From: Sepioteuthis lessoniana
Lineage: Eukaryota; Mollusca; Cephalopoda; Myopsida; Loliginidae
Direction: 5' to 3'
Assembly (NCBI GenBank): GCA_963585895.1
Contig: OY757911.1
Span: forward strand, 61,735,668-61,799,667
DNA length: 64,000 nucleotides
Made by a program: the position numbers and the translations under genes. The notes beneath the pieces are model-generated. The model had not been told where the DNA came from, did no database searches, and saw only the letters and a list, made by a program, of their open reading frames with translations. How positions within the stretch are numbered: the first letter of the stretch is position 1; each line of letters opens with the position of its first letter. Positions 20,495-32,335 of this stretch are shown piece by piece.

Positions 20495-20735
20495 GTCTCC
20501 GTTGTGAAGTTGTTAACGTAGTGGACTGCGGCATCGTATAAAGCGAGTTCTAGCTTCAGACCCACGATTACGTTAACTTTCGGTTTAATAACTTTGAGAA
20601 AGGTATGAACCCAGTTGTCCTCACATGCTATGGGTTAGATAATACCACTACTATTCTTCTAAAACAATGGATTTTGCATTAAATAACCCACAAAGATTGA
20701 TATCCCATAAAACAAAGAAACCAAACCAAATGAAG
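20495..20735 (+). mobile_element. SINE-B copy
   Basis: The head is TCCGTTGTGAAGTTGTTAAC, followed by ACGATTACGTTAACTTTCGG, GAGAAAGGTATGAACCC, GCTATGGGTTAGATAATAC, and the tail AAAGATTGATATCCCATAAA then CCAAACCAAA. The B box is degraded. Confidence 0.8.
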
Positions 20736-21040
20736 GTAACTGAAATACAGTGTATGATGAGATGAAAGAATTGACTCAAGAAACTGAATTTAGGATTTGG
20801 TATATTTTTGGTTTTCGTTTTTGACTTATATATAAAGGCTGTAAGAAAATGATGATATTATGTAAAAGCATTTGTGAATAAAGATCTTAGTCGTGATAAC
20901 TGTAATGTATTACAATGCGAAATGTTCGAGTATTGAACACTTATAAGACATAATCAAAGCGGCAACAAGTCAACCATTTAATAAAATATGTTGTGTGAAT
21001 TCAAGGCAAGAATCTAAATTCTTTCTTTTCTCTAACACAG

Positions 21041-21288
21041 ACATTGGCGACCGTAGTCAAGGGTGACCAGAAGGTTCCCTTTTTAATAGCTACTACACCG
21101 AGGTGTAGGTTAGGGCGCTACTCCTTTCCTTGGATTGCTTCACTTTACCCTTGATACGTACCTTATATTGCTGAGTATTAAGCAAGGAGATATCAAGCAC
21201 CATTTTAAAGGTCTTTGGTATGATACGACCTGGGATTGAACCCAGATCTCCTGGACCATTGGTGAACCCTCTACCCACTAGACCATAG
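21041..21288 (-). mobile_element. SINE-C copy, full length, minus strand
   Basis: On the minus strand GTCTAGTGGGTAGAGGGTTC is A-box-like and GGGTTCAATCCCAGG a good B box. The body TGGTGCTTGATATCTCCTTG...GTACG and end GCGCCCTAACCTACACCTCGGTGTAGTAG...CCCTTGACTACGGTCGCCAA match the other copies. The open frame 21093-21278 is the SINE. Confidence 0.85.
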
Positions 21289-21674
21289 ACAAATAGAATT
21301 GAATCTTAAAATGCAAAAATGACATGCATGGGGTTTATGTCAAACCTCTGAGTGGTAAACTCTTTCCAACTTTTTAAAATCATCATTTAAACTTTTCAGT
21401 ATTGTCTAAGCTCAAACAATGATCATTTGCACCATTGTGAAAGTATGTAACTATCTCTACTATAAAACAGAATTAAACAAAATATAATCAATTCGTAATA
21501 ATGAAGATGTAAAAAAAAATCTAACTCTTAGTAGAGCAGAAAATCAAATAGAAATGAAACAAAAAGAGGGTATCGAGTCATTTCTTTCCACAAAAGAAGA
21601 CTGTCTGCCTTTAAAATCAGTTTTCATAATCAATGTCTTGGGCCCGTATCCAGATGTCAGCTTTATATAAAGGT

Positions 21675-21930
21675 TAACGTTGTAGAAATTGGAATCGATA
21701 ACCTGAGTTAAAATTCTGCCTTTTACTTCACGCTGATGCCTTTGGAAAAGGCATGAATCTATCTCATCCCACTTAGTTACGGTAAATAATAGGGTAGACT
21801 GGATGCTTTAGTTTTGATAAGGCAACCAGTTTAGGAGAAGAAATATTCTGAATTAAAACTAGCTGTACTTCTCTTAATAATTGACCATGTGTCGCTTCTT
21901 GACTGTGACGAATGGATTGAGTAAATAAAT
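21675..21930 (+). mobile_element. SINE-A copy, old
   Basis: The SINE-A order is preserved (CCTTTGGAAAAGGCATGAATC, ATAATAGGGTAGACTGG, CTCTTAATAATTGACCATGT), but substitutions are many and the head is barely recognisable. Confidence 0.65.
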
Positions 21931-21939
21931 ATTTGCATT

Positions 21940-22985
21940 GATTGAAAAAGAATAATGGCAAGACTGCTTCACTAGTTATTTTCTATTCTTTATTAACATA
22001 AGGCTGCAATTTCGAATAACCAATACGGATGGTAACTAATTATGAGCTATCAATGTATAATGATATAACACTTTTTATGGTGAATCTCTACAGCCATCCG
22101 TACGCAAAAGATCTTTCCAGGCACCGTCAATCTGAAAAATACCTGGAAATAGTACGACTTGATTAAAAAATTTTAACAACTTACGTATAATGCAATAATG
22201 TACAACTTATTTATTCATCGATTTTTCAAAAATATTTTTTGTGATCTAAGTTACATGTGATTTTCTTTATAAATGTATTTTAAAAAAATCTTGTTTATAG
22301 GATTACAACTAGTGTTAAGTGATTTTTCATTAGCAATTTTTATTAGGACAGGATTTTCTTAACCTAAATTATTTTTAAGACGAACGATAATATGCCAAGA
22401 TAATGTAATTAAAATGACTCCTCAGCATTTTCATAGAAAATAATTACGCACTGTAGATTGTTTTCCGGAACATGAAGCAGATCAAGAGTTGCTTACTAAA
22501 CGTTTGTTACTTCAAAGAATACAACAGTTTCTACAAACGAAATTCCCTTCCACTTATCCATTACGAATAGAGATATAAACTGAATAGAGATATAAAATGA
22601 TACAAAATAATAAGACAACAGTTAATAAGTGCATCAGCTTACACGTGGGATTTTTTTTCAGATTATGTTAAAATGTACTATTTCGCCCAATACATAAAAA
22701 CTGAGTTTTATATGAAGTAGAGAGAATGACAAGCTATAGTGATGGAATGGAAAGACCACTAACTACATGGTTGACGAACACAGTCAAGACTGTCTTCGTC
22801 ATATATCGATCGGAAATTGTTTCAGAGAGACCGTTCCTTAGCAGCCTTCGTTGAGTGGGCAGTTTTTATTGGCTCTGAAGGAGGAATCGGGCAAATAAAA
22901 AGGAATGGATAACGAAGAAAATCGATCACAGTTGTAAAGCTGTTTGAATTACGTAAATGATATAACCTCCCAAAGGACAGATCGT
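21940..22985. other. AT-rich DNA, nothing recognised
   Basis: No repeats of the window's families and no protein-like frames were seen. A slightly GC-richer patch lies near 22740-22980 without motifs I can identify. Confidence 0.45.
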
Positions 22986-22992
22986 TTTTTTG

Positions 22993-22995
<3 letters not shown>

Positions 22996-23043
<48 letters not shown>

Positions 23044-23149
23044 GAAAAAAACCTTGACTAAATATATTATGGTGATAAATTTAACAAATCATGCCTAAGT
23101 GTCCTTTAAATCGTGTATTTGCGTTTTTGCGAACATATGTCAACTTACA

Positions 23150-23194
<45 letters not shown>

Positions 23195-23241
23195 CTATAT
23201 ATATATAAAATATGTTTATATATATATATATATATATATAC
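22996..23241. repeat. (TA)n and (CA)n-(TA)n microsatellites
   Basis: A TA run lies at 22996-23040, and a CA run passing into interrupted TA runs lies at 23147-23241. Confidence 0.95.
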
Positions 23242-23564
23242 ATTTCATAAGAATTTTATTCTAATTTGTATTTTATGATATCTGTTACGTTGCATCCCTG
23301 AACTCAGACACAAGAGTATTATGATTGTATCATATACTAGCATCATTCGAGTGTCTATTAGTTGTTGTTTTTCATGGCAGCTATCGCTTTTTCCACACCA
23401 ACCATGTTCATTCGTAAGATTTATTTTGCGCATACCTTTTACAAATATTTCAGAGATAAATTTCACGTGAAAGTTACACAGTCAGCACATTGTATCAAGT
23501 TGACAATATAAGCTAGCTTGATGAATTTAATGGGGTCCCAAGAGAAGAATATTGGAAGAGTATA

Positions 23565-23994
23565 GAATGGAGTTTCTTCCAGGCAGCTGTCGTCTCGATA
23601 CTGCTGTATGGATGCACTACATTGACGCTAACAAAACGGCTGGAGAAGAAGCTAGCAATATTGATCAAGTCCTGGCGGCATCACCCCACGAGACACCAAC
23701 TATACAGCCACCTGCCTCTCATCACGAAAACTATCCAAGCTAGACGAACCAGACACGCAGGACACTGCTGGAGAAGCATGACGAGCTCATAAGTGATGTA
23801 CTACTATGGACCCCCACATATGGCCGGGCAAAAGCAGGATGACCAACTCGAACATACATTCAGCAGGTCTGTGAGGATACAGGATGTAGCCCTGAAGACC
23901 TGCCAGAGGCGATGAACGTTAGGGAGAAGTAGCGACAGAGGGTCAGGGGATATCCGTGCTTGTGGCACGACATGATGATTATGATGATGATGAT
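23565..23994 (+). pseudogene. RTE-like LINE 3' end, 5'-truncated and disabled
   Basis: The nucleotide sequence matches the LINE copy at 42350-42786 from SFFQAAVVSILLYG to the end of the coding region. Reading frames shift and there are stops (for example GAAGTAGCG in the final NDREKWRE block). It ends in an ATGATGATTATGATGATGATG tail region at 23971-23994. 5' truncation is the normal LINE insertion outcome. Confidence 0.85.
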
Positions 23995-24157
23995 AGAATG
24001 GATATCTTTGTTAACTTACTCAGTTATGTGTCCGATCATTTGAATAGTTCACTCAGAAAATATCTTAGAAAACTATCCTCGCATATTTTTTAAATTCAAG
24101 ATAGTTTAAGAATAAATTTTCCAAAAGATAGAGTAACCCTTCTTTTAAAAAAATCAG

Positions 24158-24405
24158 GGGTTTCCTCGTGGTGTAATGGCAAAAAACGATGAACTTCGGA
24201 ATCGTAGTATGTGAGTTCAAAATCCAGTCGTGCTATTACGTTCACTTTCGGATAAATACCCTTGGGAAAGGTATGAACACTCTTATCCTCCCAGCTATGG
24301 GTTAAATAGTATCATTCAGTTCTTCTAGAATGCTGGCTTTGGTATTAAACAACCAACAAAGGTTTATATGCATTAAAAACAACTAAACCAAACCAAACTA
24401 AACAA
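24158..24405 (+). mobile_element. SINE-B copy, full length, well preserved
   Basis: The tRNA-like head (CTCGTGGTGTAATGGC, GAGTTCAAAATCCAGTCG), the body (TTACGTTCACTTTCGG, CCCTTGGGAAAGGTATGAAC, AGCTATGGGTTAAATAGTAT) and the 3' tail (AAACAACCAACAAAGG, AACCAAACCAAACTAAAC), followed by A-rich sequence, are all visible. This is the best reference copy of SINE-B in the window. Confidence 0.88.
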
Positions 24406-24884
24406 AAAAAAAAAAAAACAACAAAAAACAAAACAAAACAGGAATGTATTCAGAAGTAGTGAGTGTTGTATGACATATATTTCAGAGAAGCCTGTTAGAT
24501 TATTAAAAATAAATGAATGAAAGAAGGAAAAAATGATTTTGAGGATGATATTAATAAGAGATAAAAGGTTTATATATACATAATTCACAATGACCCAAAC
24601 ATTTCTCGTATTTAAAAACCCTAAAAATCTTCTGGTCAATCATAATAAAAATGTTTTTTTATAACTATTAAAGGACATTTATAATTTCCTGTTTGAATTG
24701 CATGCTGGTATCATCATGAAAGTATTGGGAAGTGAACAAAATCATCATCGCGAATTTTTTTCTCATCTACGATTGTTTTTTAGATAAAACTATAAAATTA
24801 AAAGTTAATAATGAATTGATTATTATTTGTATATTAAAAAAGTTAGTTTCTTTCTATCTTTTTCTTCTTAAGAGCTCAGCCGGC

Positions 24885-25105
24885 TGGTGATATAGTACAT
24901 GCTGACCATATATTCTGCTGAGAGGTAACAACCCAGCGAGTGTCTTGGATATAACAGTAAACTATTTCATGGAGAGGGACAAGTCCTGGATCTTTGGGTA
25001 ATGAAGAGCACTGTTTCATTGCCATTACCTCCAATTTCACTCGGACCAGGAGTGGTACAACCAGTTAAGGGGATATCTATTGGTCAAAGAGAACTAGTTA
25101 ATCTT
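24885..25105 (+). mobile_element. SINE-D fragment
   Basis: GCTGAGAGGTAACAACCCA, TTCATTGCCATTACC, TCACTCGGACCAGGAGTGG and AAGGGGATATCTATTGG follow the SINE-D order with heavy divergence. Confidence 0.55.
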
Positions 25106-25169
25106 TGACAATACTTGAAAGTCTTGACCTGTGTGCAAACGAATGAAGGATGTTGAACAGAAATTTTAG

Positions 25170-25370
25170 GGCTAGATATCAATACTTCAAACCATTTAAT
25201 GTCCTGAGTATGACATTAAACTGCATCTGATGGGTAGGCTTTAGTCTTGGAGTGAGAGGGAAGGTCGCCTATGTCTTAATTACCATTACTTCTGGTCCAA
25301 ACTGACCTGGATTTGTCGTCCCACTTAAGATCATATCTATGTGTCAAAGAGAACCAATCAATCTTTTATT
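25170..25370 (+). mobile_element. SINE-D fragment, second in tandem
   Basis: GAGTATGACATTAAACTGCA, TCTGATGGGTAGGCTTTAG, ATTACCATTACTTCTGG and ATATCTATGTGTCAAAGAGA repeat the same order as the copy ending 65 bp upstream. This suggests a duplication or nested insertion at the same site. Confidence 0.55.
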
Positions 25371-25397
25371 AGGACTTATTATCAAACAGGATCCTTA

Positions 25398-25461
<64 letters not shown>
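25398..25461. repeat. (TA)n microsatellite
   Basis: A long, pure TA run. Confidence 0.98.
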
Positions 25462-25464
<3 letters not shown>

Positions 25465-25710
25465 AAGCTCTTTTAATGAGCTGAGCTCTCCGGAAGCCGA
25501 CAGCGCAAAATGTAAACAAACGAAATATCAATACGTATATGTTAAATATCCGACCTGACGTTCGATAGCTGAATGACAGAGCATTATATTATCGTTCTAA
25601 CATATACTTAGCCAAGTTACGATCCCAGCTTAAGGCGTCCAGCGTCTCTAAACACATAGAAGAGTTTGGATACAAGGAAACTGTGTTTCTGTGGATGACA
25701 GTATATAGTT

Positions 25711-25800
25711 GGCGACCATAGTCGAGGGTAACCAAAGGGCTCCCTTTTCGATAGCTACTACACCAAGGTGTAGGGGAGGGCGCTACTCCTTCCCTGGTTG
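25711..25800 (-). mobile_element. SINE-C 3' fragment, minus strand
   Basis: TTGGCGACCATAGTCGAGGG...GGTGTAGGGGAGGGCGCTAC is the terminal part of SINE-C. It is truncated next to a (TA)n-(TG)n tract at 25806-25881. The long open frame on the minus strand here (25589-26041) is SINE plus dinucleotide repeat. Confidence 0.8.
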
Positions 25801-25803
25801 ACA

Positions 25804-25805
<2 letters not shown>

Positions 25806-25881
<76 letters not shown>
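25806..25881. repeat. (TA)n-(TG)n compound microsatellite
   Basis: A TA run passes abruptly into a TG run. Confidence 0.98.
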
Positions 25882-25883
<2 letters not shown>

Positions 25884-26221
25884 CCAGAATGTGGCATTAA
25901 GTAACCATCAAGAATTGGTGTGGTGTTAAGCAAAATAACCTGTCGTAATGTTAGATAGTAGTACTCGAAACCAATTAATTGATCACAAAGAGAACTATTT
26001 GTTCTACATAGCAATAATTGGAACCGTTTAAGCATGCGCAAACAAATAATTAATACTAAATAGAATTATTAGCGTTAAATAGAAAAAAAAAACTTTCATC
26101 GGAAACGTTTTAACCCGGCGCACATTCAACTATTACAGTTAAATAGCAATATTTGAAACCATGACAGTGTGCAAATAAATAAGCTCTGACTCGTTTAAAA
26201 ATATTACCAACAAACTATTCG

Positions 26222-26222
<1 letters not shown>

Positions 26223-26278
<56 letters not shown>
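26223..26278. repeat. (TA)n microsatellite
   Basis: A pure TA run. Diverged TTTGCACAC/TTAAATAGCAATATTTGAAA modules lie on its left (about 26030-26190). Confidence 0.98.
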
Positions 26279-26282
<4 letters not shown>

Positions 26283-26289
26283 AGGTTAA

Positions 26290-27370
26290 AGAGAGAATAA
26301 GAATATTTTAAAATAGGTAATTCCGTAAAGAGATTTGTATTTTTTTGATTTATTAATTCATTTATTTTGTTCTTACATGAGTATAAACTGCAAACATGAG
26401 TGAGTTCAAGTCTTATCGAATACCCCATTAACAAGGCCATGAACCATATATGTTCTCTGTCGAAAGCAACAAGCTTGAAACATACACGTAAGTAAGAACA
26501 AAATAAATAAATAAATTCAAAAAATGCAAACTCTTGGTTGACCTACCTATTTTAAAATATATTTACAGAAACATGATTGAACATTAAATAACCCGTAAGG
26601 GTTGATATTGCATAAAATAAAACCAATAAATTTCTTCTCGAGCTTTTGTTCCAGATATTAAAATGGCTAGTGCGTTACCACAGGCTATGCTGATAGACGG
26701 GAGCTGAATTAACAAAAGTGTTTCCAGTGATTTATCCAGAAACCTGAATACCGTCGTACTGATCTGTCAGACGCCTGTTAGCCTTCTATGCCGATGTCTC
26801 GAAGGAAATCGGTAGGGAATTGTACTTTCCGGTCAGAGAGCGATATTTTAACAAATTTTCCTTCTGCTTGACGGGCTATGAAACTAGAAGTGGCGATCAA
26901 TGCTATCGGAGGAAATACAATTAAGTTTATCATTAAGTTTTAATTTTATTATCTTATCTGAAAGAACGTTTCGGTTCATATTCATAAAAGTTCATAATTA
27001 TTTTTCCATTTCATTTTGTTGTTATTTTGTTGCCTCTTCAGCGGATTTTTCTTGTAACTGATTTGCATATTTAGCTTTTGAAGTAAAATTGTTTCAAAAT
27101 TTCTTATCTGATATGTTGAGATGGTATTGAATAAGAGATTGTTTTATTGATAACTCTATAATTAAATTACTTATTCATTCAAATGAAACAATCCTGGTAA
27201 CATTCTTCTTCTTTTAAGTCACAGCTTTGGCCTTGAGGGCAACTGTTGAGGTTATTTTTAAGATTATCATTTGAAAAATTCTACAAATCTGATTTTTTTT
27301 TACTTGACGTGCTTTTAAATATTGATTTCAAAACAATAATACGTTACTCGATTTGTTTTTGTAAAAAGGG
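26290..27370. other. AT-rich DNA with an isolated SINE tail
   Basis: An isolated SINE-B/D tail (AAATAACCCGTAAGGGTTGATATTG, partial) lies at 26583-26625. The segment at 26640-26900 is more complex but shows no motif I recognise. Nothing else is supported. Confidence 0.5.
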
Positions 27371-27375
27371 ATTTA

Positions 27376-27507
<132 letters not shown>

Positions 27508-27557
27508 TTCATGAATCTATTCTTTTTTCTTACCCTTAAACTCTGGGGACTCATACT

Positions 27558-27625
27558 ATATATATATATGTGTGTGTATGCATATATATTTGCGTGTATT
27601 TACATATGCTTATATCAGTGTGAGA

Positions 27626-27685
<60 letters not shown>

Positions 27686-27713
27686 GTGTGTCTGTGTGTG
27701 TGTGGGGGGGGGG
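27558..27713. repeat. (TA)n-(TG)n compound microsatellite ending in G9
   Basis: TA and TG tracts with interruptions, ending in a run of nine G residues at about 27704-27712. Confidence 0.95.
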
Positions 27714-28369
27714 CTTAAATGTAAAACCTGTTATATCTTTGATAGCAAATGAAAAGATAAAAATCCCAGTTTTGTGTCCAATACCGATATGTAATAATTC
27801 AAGAGGAAAGCAATTTTAATATCAGCGCCAATAATCGATGAGGCCTATCAACTTGATTCTTATATGAAACTAAAATAAACAGTTTATTGATATTGCTTCT
27901 CAGCACGACGAATGAAAATATTTTTTCCTCTTTCTCGGGACCTTATATTGCTGTTCTTTTAATTGTTTTTAAGGCGTCATACGCATATAATTAATTTAGC
28001 CAACGCTTATGTAACGTCTACCTAATGTTAATTTCCTTCTATAGAAGTTGCTTGCCAACTAGTCTCCTCTCTTTCCCTCCGTCTATCAATCCATCTCTCA
28101 TTCCTATAATTACGGTTGAGCTTATGAAAGAAGAATCCTGGGATATGTATTTTATAAAATTGAGCCTTGAAAAATAATCTGCGGATATTATTAAAAACAC
28201 ATCTAACTCCTCGACTCAGCAACCACAAATTAATTGCTACCTTCACACTTGATACGATATATTTAACGAGATATTAAAAACAAATCAAAATAAATTCTGT
28301 GTACGTATTTTCCCAACCCAACCATCACAGGTAAGATGTTACAAAAGTTAACTTTTTAGCAGAATAAAG

Positions 28370-28577
28370 CTGGCTTTAATTCAGAGATTTCCTTCTCCTA
28401 GACTGGTAGACTAACCAAGACTAAAACGTCCCACTGTCACTTACTATTGCTGGGGAGGGCTGGCGGAAAGAAGGATTCCTGTTTTTCTCAAGGTTATTAA
28501 CGCAAAGTGAAACGCAAACAGGATTTGAACTCGGATAATCGATTCTATTTCTTAAGACGATAACTGTTACACAAAAT
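28370..28577 (-). mobile_element. SINE-A copy, diverged, minus strand
   Basis: In reverse, CTTTAATTCAGAGATTTCCTTCTCCTAGAC, ACCAAGACTAAAAC, AAACAGGATTTGAACTC and AGACGATAACTGTTACAC correspond to the SINE-A body and head. The terminal GAGCGGAGGGG end is missing. Confidence 0.75.
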
Positions 28578-28674
28578 ATACCAATAAAGTCCTGTTTAGC
28601 AAATCTTTTTTAAAACTGTTTTATTCTATTATATTCTGCATATAAGGACATATTTCATTTTGATCCCTACCCCT

Positions 28675-28838
<164 letters not shown>

Positions 28839-29438
28839 AGCGGAATAAGAGATATATCAGACATTGACAATGGATTAGCAATTATATTTCGTCTTTTGTT
28901 AAAAAAGATTTTCCTTTTCATTTAAATATTTCATCTCCTTTAGTCAGGTCTCTCTGATGAAATGGGATACGCCTAAAACCCCTTCCCCACTACTCTAGTA
29001 TATATCTCTATCTCTCCCTTCCTTGCTTTTCCGTCTCTCCTTCTCAAGACTCCACCCTATTCATGCTTTCTCATTTTGTCATTTAGCTATTCTATCTCTG
29101 TTGGTCAAATCTGATGAAACTTAATACGCTTGACTGTGACAATACGCTTATAGCCTTAGCAGTTACCCAGACGTTCGCAGTCACAACCATATATCACAAT
29201 CTCTCCCTTTCTGTCTTTTCGGTCTCTCCTTCTTATAACCCCTCGATCTTTTTATCTTTATCTTTAATTTCATTTATTTATTTCCTCCAATGCTGAGCTT
29301 TAGAAAACCCACCAATCAGAAGAAGTCTTTTTTTTTTTTCGATAAAGACGAAATATCATAGCTAACCTCGTTGATGGTGTCTGATTTATCCTTTATTCCG
29401 CTTATTTTCTCCTCTGATCAGATTTATCAAAATCTACT

Positions 29439-29440
<2 letters not shown>

Positions 29441-29532
<92 letters not shown>
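29441..29532. repeat. (TC)n-(TA)n compound microsatellite
   Basis: A TC block passes into a TA block about 48 bases before the large palindrome. Confidence 0.98.
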
Positions 29533-29535
<3 letters not shown>

Positions 29536-29579
29536 TTAATGTTTAAAAGATAGATTTGTAGTGAGTGAATCTGACTGTA

Positions 29580-29755
29580 TGATAGAAATATATGGAACAT
29601 TGGATAAATGAAACACCTAACTCAAATTTAGATGTGTGATATTTCGTTCGACTTTATTTCATCTCGAACTTTCGAGATGAAATAAAACCGAATGAAATAT
29701 CACAGATCTAAATTTGAATTAAGTGTTTCATTTATCCAACTTCCCTCATGTTTCT

Positions 29756-29761
<6 letters not shown>
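29580..29761. repeat. Large palindrome, arms about 90 bp with almost no loop
   Basis: The left arm (TGATAGAAATATATGGAACA ... TTTCATCTCGAA) is the reverse complement of the right arm (TTCGAGATGAAA ... CATGTTTCTATCA), centred near 29670. Mismatches are few and mostly in the outer third. The right end runs straight into (TA)n (29759-29802). There is no coding sequence. It is probably a foldback or MITE-type element, or an inverted duplication. Confidence 0.9.
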
Positions 29762-29804
<43 letters not shown>

Positions 29805-29830
29805 GTGTGTGTATGTGTGGGTGGGTGTGG
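29759..29830. repeat. (TA)n-(TG)n microsatellite
   Basis: A TA run, then TG-rich sequence with GGGTGGGTG interruptions. Confidence 0.95.
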
Positions 29831-29967
29831 TTCTGTGTTACAAATGACATTGCTTATATATGTGTAGTTCACAACACTTAGATGCTACATTTTCAACTCC
29901 AAATTCAACAAATCAATTTGGTTTGCTACCTGTTGATAACAGAATACCAATTGTATTTTTATTATCA

Positions 29968-30012
29968 TCACCTGACGAAGAGGAAAGATTTCATTGCTTT
30001 GTCGAAAAAAAA
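29968..30012 (+). other. CTGACGA-stem-GAAA motif (hammerhead-like)
   Basis: CACCTGACGAAGAGGAAAG is followed by CTTTGTCGAAA. The two conserved strands CTGANGA and GAAA are present and GGAAAG/CTTTGTC can form an imperfect stem II. Stems I and III and a cleavage triplet were not found by eye, so function is not claimed. Confidence 0.35.
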
Positions 30013-30119
30013 CTCGTTTACTTTTCATTGCTTTAATTCCAATGTAAGAATATCATATTTTTCAACGTTTTCTTTGAGTTTTCAGGGTAATTATAATGCC
30101 CATATAATTTTTAACAATT

Positions 30120-30121
<2 letters not shown>

Positions 30122-30157
<36 letters not shown>
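30122..30157. repeat. (TA)n microsatellite at the 5' end of a SINE
   Basis: A pure TA run immediately before the SINE-C head. Confidence 0.97.
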
Positions 30158-30158
<1 letters not shown>

Positions 30159-30400
30159 GGCCTAATGATCTAGTGGGCAAAGTGTTCGTCAATGGCCCGG
30201 GAGAACTGGGTTCAGTCTCAGTTCGGGTCATACCCAAAACTCAAAAAATGGTACTTGATACTTCCTTGCTTAATGCTCAGCACTCTAAGGTACATATCAA
30301 GTGTAAACTGGGGCAACCTAGGGAAAGGAATAGCGCCCTCCCCAACACTTCGGTGTAGTGGCTATTGAAAAAGGAGCCTTCGTGTCATTAACTTTGTTTT
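30158..30400 (+). mobile_element. SINE-C copy, full length
   Basis: Head CCGGCCTAATGATCTAGTGG with A-box-like TAGTGGGCAAAGTG and B-box-like GGGTTCAGTCTC. Body AAAAATGGTACTTGATACTT, AAGGTACATATCAAGTGTAA, AATAGCGCCCTCCCCAACAC and end TTCGGTGTAGTGGCTATTG, AGGAGCCTTCG. It is the best reference copy of SINE-C here, though the very end (TTGACTATGGTCGCCAA) is altered. Confidence 0.88.
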
Positions 30401-30429
30401 TTACTTATATATTAGATTTTAGTTAAGAC

Positions 30430-30475
30430 ACACACTCACGCGCGCACACACACACACACACACGCACGCGCGCTA
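30430..30475. repeat. (CA)n/(CG) microsatellite
   Basis: A CA run with CGCGCG interruptions on both sides. Confidence 0.93.
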
Positions 30476-30479
30476 GATT

Positions 30480-31640
30480 ATATTGCTTCATTTTTTGTAT
30501 TGCTGCTACGGACCAGATCGTAGTATCTATTCAAATCCACTGCTTTTCCGAGTCAGATTCAGTAAAAGAGATAGGATTTCTGGCTTGATATTCAGTAAGT
30601 GTGTAAAATATTAATTAATATGTAGAGATATTATAAATCCTCTTGGTTAGATAAAGCAAAGGAGAACATGCAATAGAAAATATTTTTACATACTTCATAA
30701 TTTTTTCGTATTTGAAAATGATATATTAGTATGAAATTTATTTATAAATATAGGCGAGCCACGAAGATTAGAAAGAAATTAGGAAGCGAATGAGAAGATA
30801 CAGAAAAAATGAGAGAAGGGCATATGTATCAAATGATAGTGGATATTATTCGTCGACGCCCATTTAATGTCTTCCAATATATACTTTTCTATCATAAATG
30901 TTAAAATAATCCAATATCATAAAACAGTACAAAATAGTTTTTAAAATACTCCTAACGATGCTGAAGTGATCAAAATTATTACTATTTGACTCTTTCTTCT
31001 AGAATGTAGTTTTAATTGGGTAATTAATAATCCTGTTATTAAACTAATGGGTCCTAATTCTATTCTTGCTTAATCACAAGCTTTAGCCGTGTCTATGTTA
31101 AGATTATTTGTATTTAGATTAGGAAGTATTCAAAATGTCCCTTTTGGCGCAAGTAATATTTTGTAATAGGCTTTAATAGATTGCAAATGTCAGATGTTCA
31201 CGAGACAATAATGTTGGCAAATAGTAAGATTCATTACTTTATATATAAGTAAACAGGCAATGACGTAAAGTGTGTCAGGAATTCTGTCATTTAAAGGTTA
31301 AATGTCTACATAATCTGTCAGGTCTCATTAAGTTGGACGTACTAATCTTCATAAGGTAAAATAAACATGATAGGAAATTGAGGGGCGGACACAAGCTGTT
31401 TGAAGAAGAAGTTGGTTAAAAAGCCGACAAAGACGTTTGAATACATCCACATTGCAATCATCAAATAAGAACCAGCAATAACATATTCGAAGCCATAGAT
31501 ATCTTAGGTTATCTAAATTCACATAAACTGTAAAGTTCTTAACATAAATTCTAATACTGAATTCATACGGTTGGTAGGAAATCTACTTATCCAAGAGAAA
31601 ATTGGTAAACGTACATGTACCTATCAAGATATAACTGTAG
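30480..31640. other. AT-rich DNA, nothing recognised
   Basis: No repeat family of the window and no protein-like frame were found here. Confidence 0.45.
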
Positions 31641-31734
31641 ATTCATATTAACATTTAGGTAGAGTTTGCTTGTCTATCCAAACAATTCGATATTTTGGTG
31701 CCAAATTTGGTATGCATTCAAAAGAATGGGCTAT

Positions 31735-32335
31735 TTTAATGCAAAATAATGGAGCACACTGCCCAATCGGTTGGGGCTGTAGAATACACTGACTGCACCA
31801 CTGCAGAGGAGTAAGACATCCCCCAAATGAGTATCGTGGATATGACACTAAACAGTCTGATGGTGAGGTTTCAGGGATGCTGGAGCTTTGGGGAATGCGG
31901 AGTAGCCCTTCATCGCCATTGCTCCCATGTCCACTCTGGCCCGGAATGGTAGCACCTGATAGGGCCCTATCAATGGGTTAAATAGAACTCAGCTGCGTAC
32001 TTATGCTAAGCTGAATTGTTTGAATTAGAACTGTTTGGCTAAACAGAATAGCTTGAAATTGAAATGTTTTTGACAATTAAACTGTTCTTACTTTTAAACT
32101 GAGTGTAAATGCTAAATTGAATTATTTGAAATGGAACTGTTTTTGACATCGAGACTGTACTTACACTAAACTGAAGTGTTTAATATAGAACTGTTTTGAA
32201 ATTTAACTGTGTGTAAACAAAACCTGTACTGATACTAAACTGAATTATCTGAATTAGAACTGCTTGACTAAACTGAGTCGCTTGAAATAGAAATATTTTT
32301 TCACAATTAAACTGTACTTTTCTCATAATATAGAT
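31735..32335 (+). mobile_element. SINE-D copy, long, with tandem 3' block
   Basis: The head ATCGGTTGGGGCTGTAGAAT, CACTGCAGAGGAGTAAGAC, GGTGAGGTTTCAGGGATGCT, CTCTGGCCCGGAATGGTAGC, GATAGGGCCCTATCAATGGG is followed by about five imperfect units of 60-70 bp, each with CT(G)TACTTA..CTAAACTGAA(T)TGTTTGAA(A)TAGAACTG. The shared tail is not clearly present at the end. The open frame on the other strand (31648-31848) has no meaning. Confidence 0.8.

Noticed and set aside
25589..26041. 150-codon open frame on the minus strand
   Set aside because: It reads through a SINE-C fragment and a (TA)n-(TG)n tract; the protein is mostly TH and YI repeats.
29882..30358. 158-codon open frame on the plus strand
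   Set aside because: It runs through a (TA)n tract and ends inside the SINE-C copy; no domain, no conservation expected.
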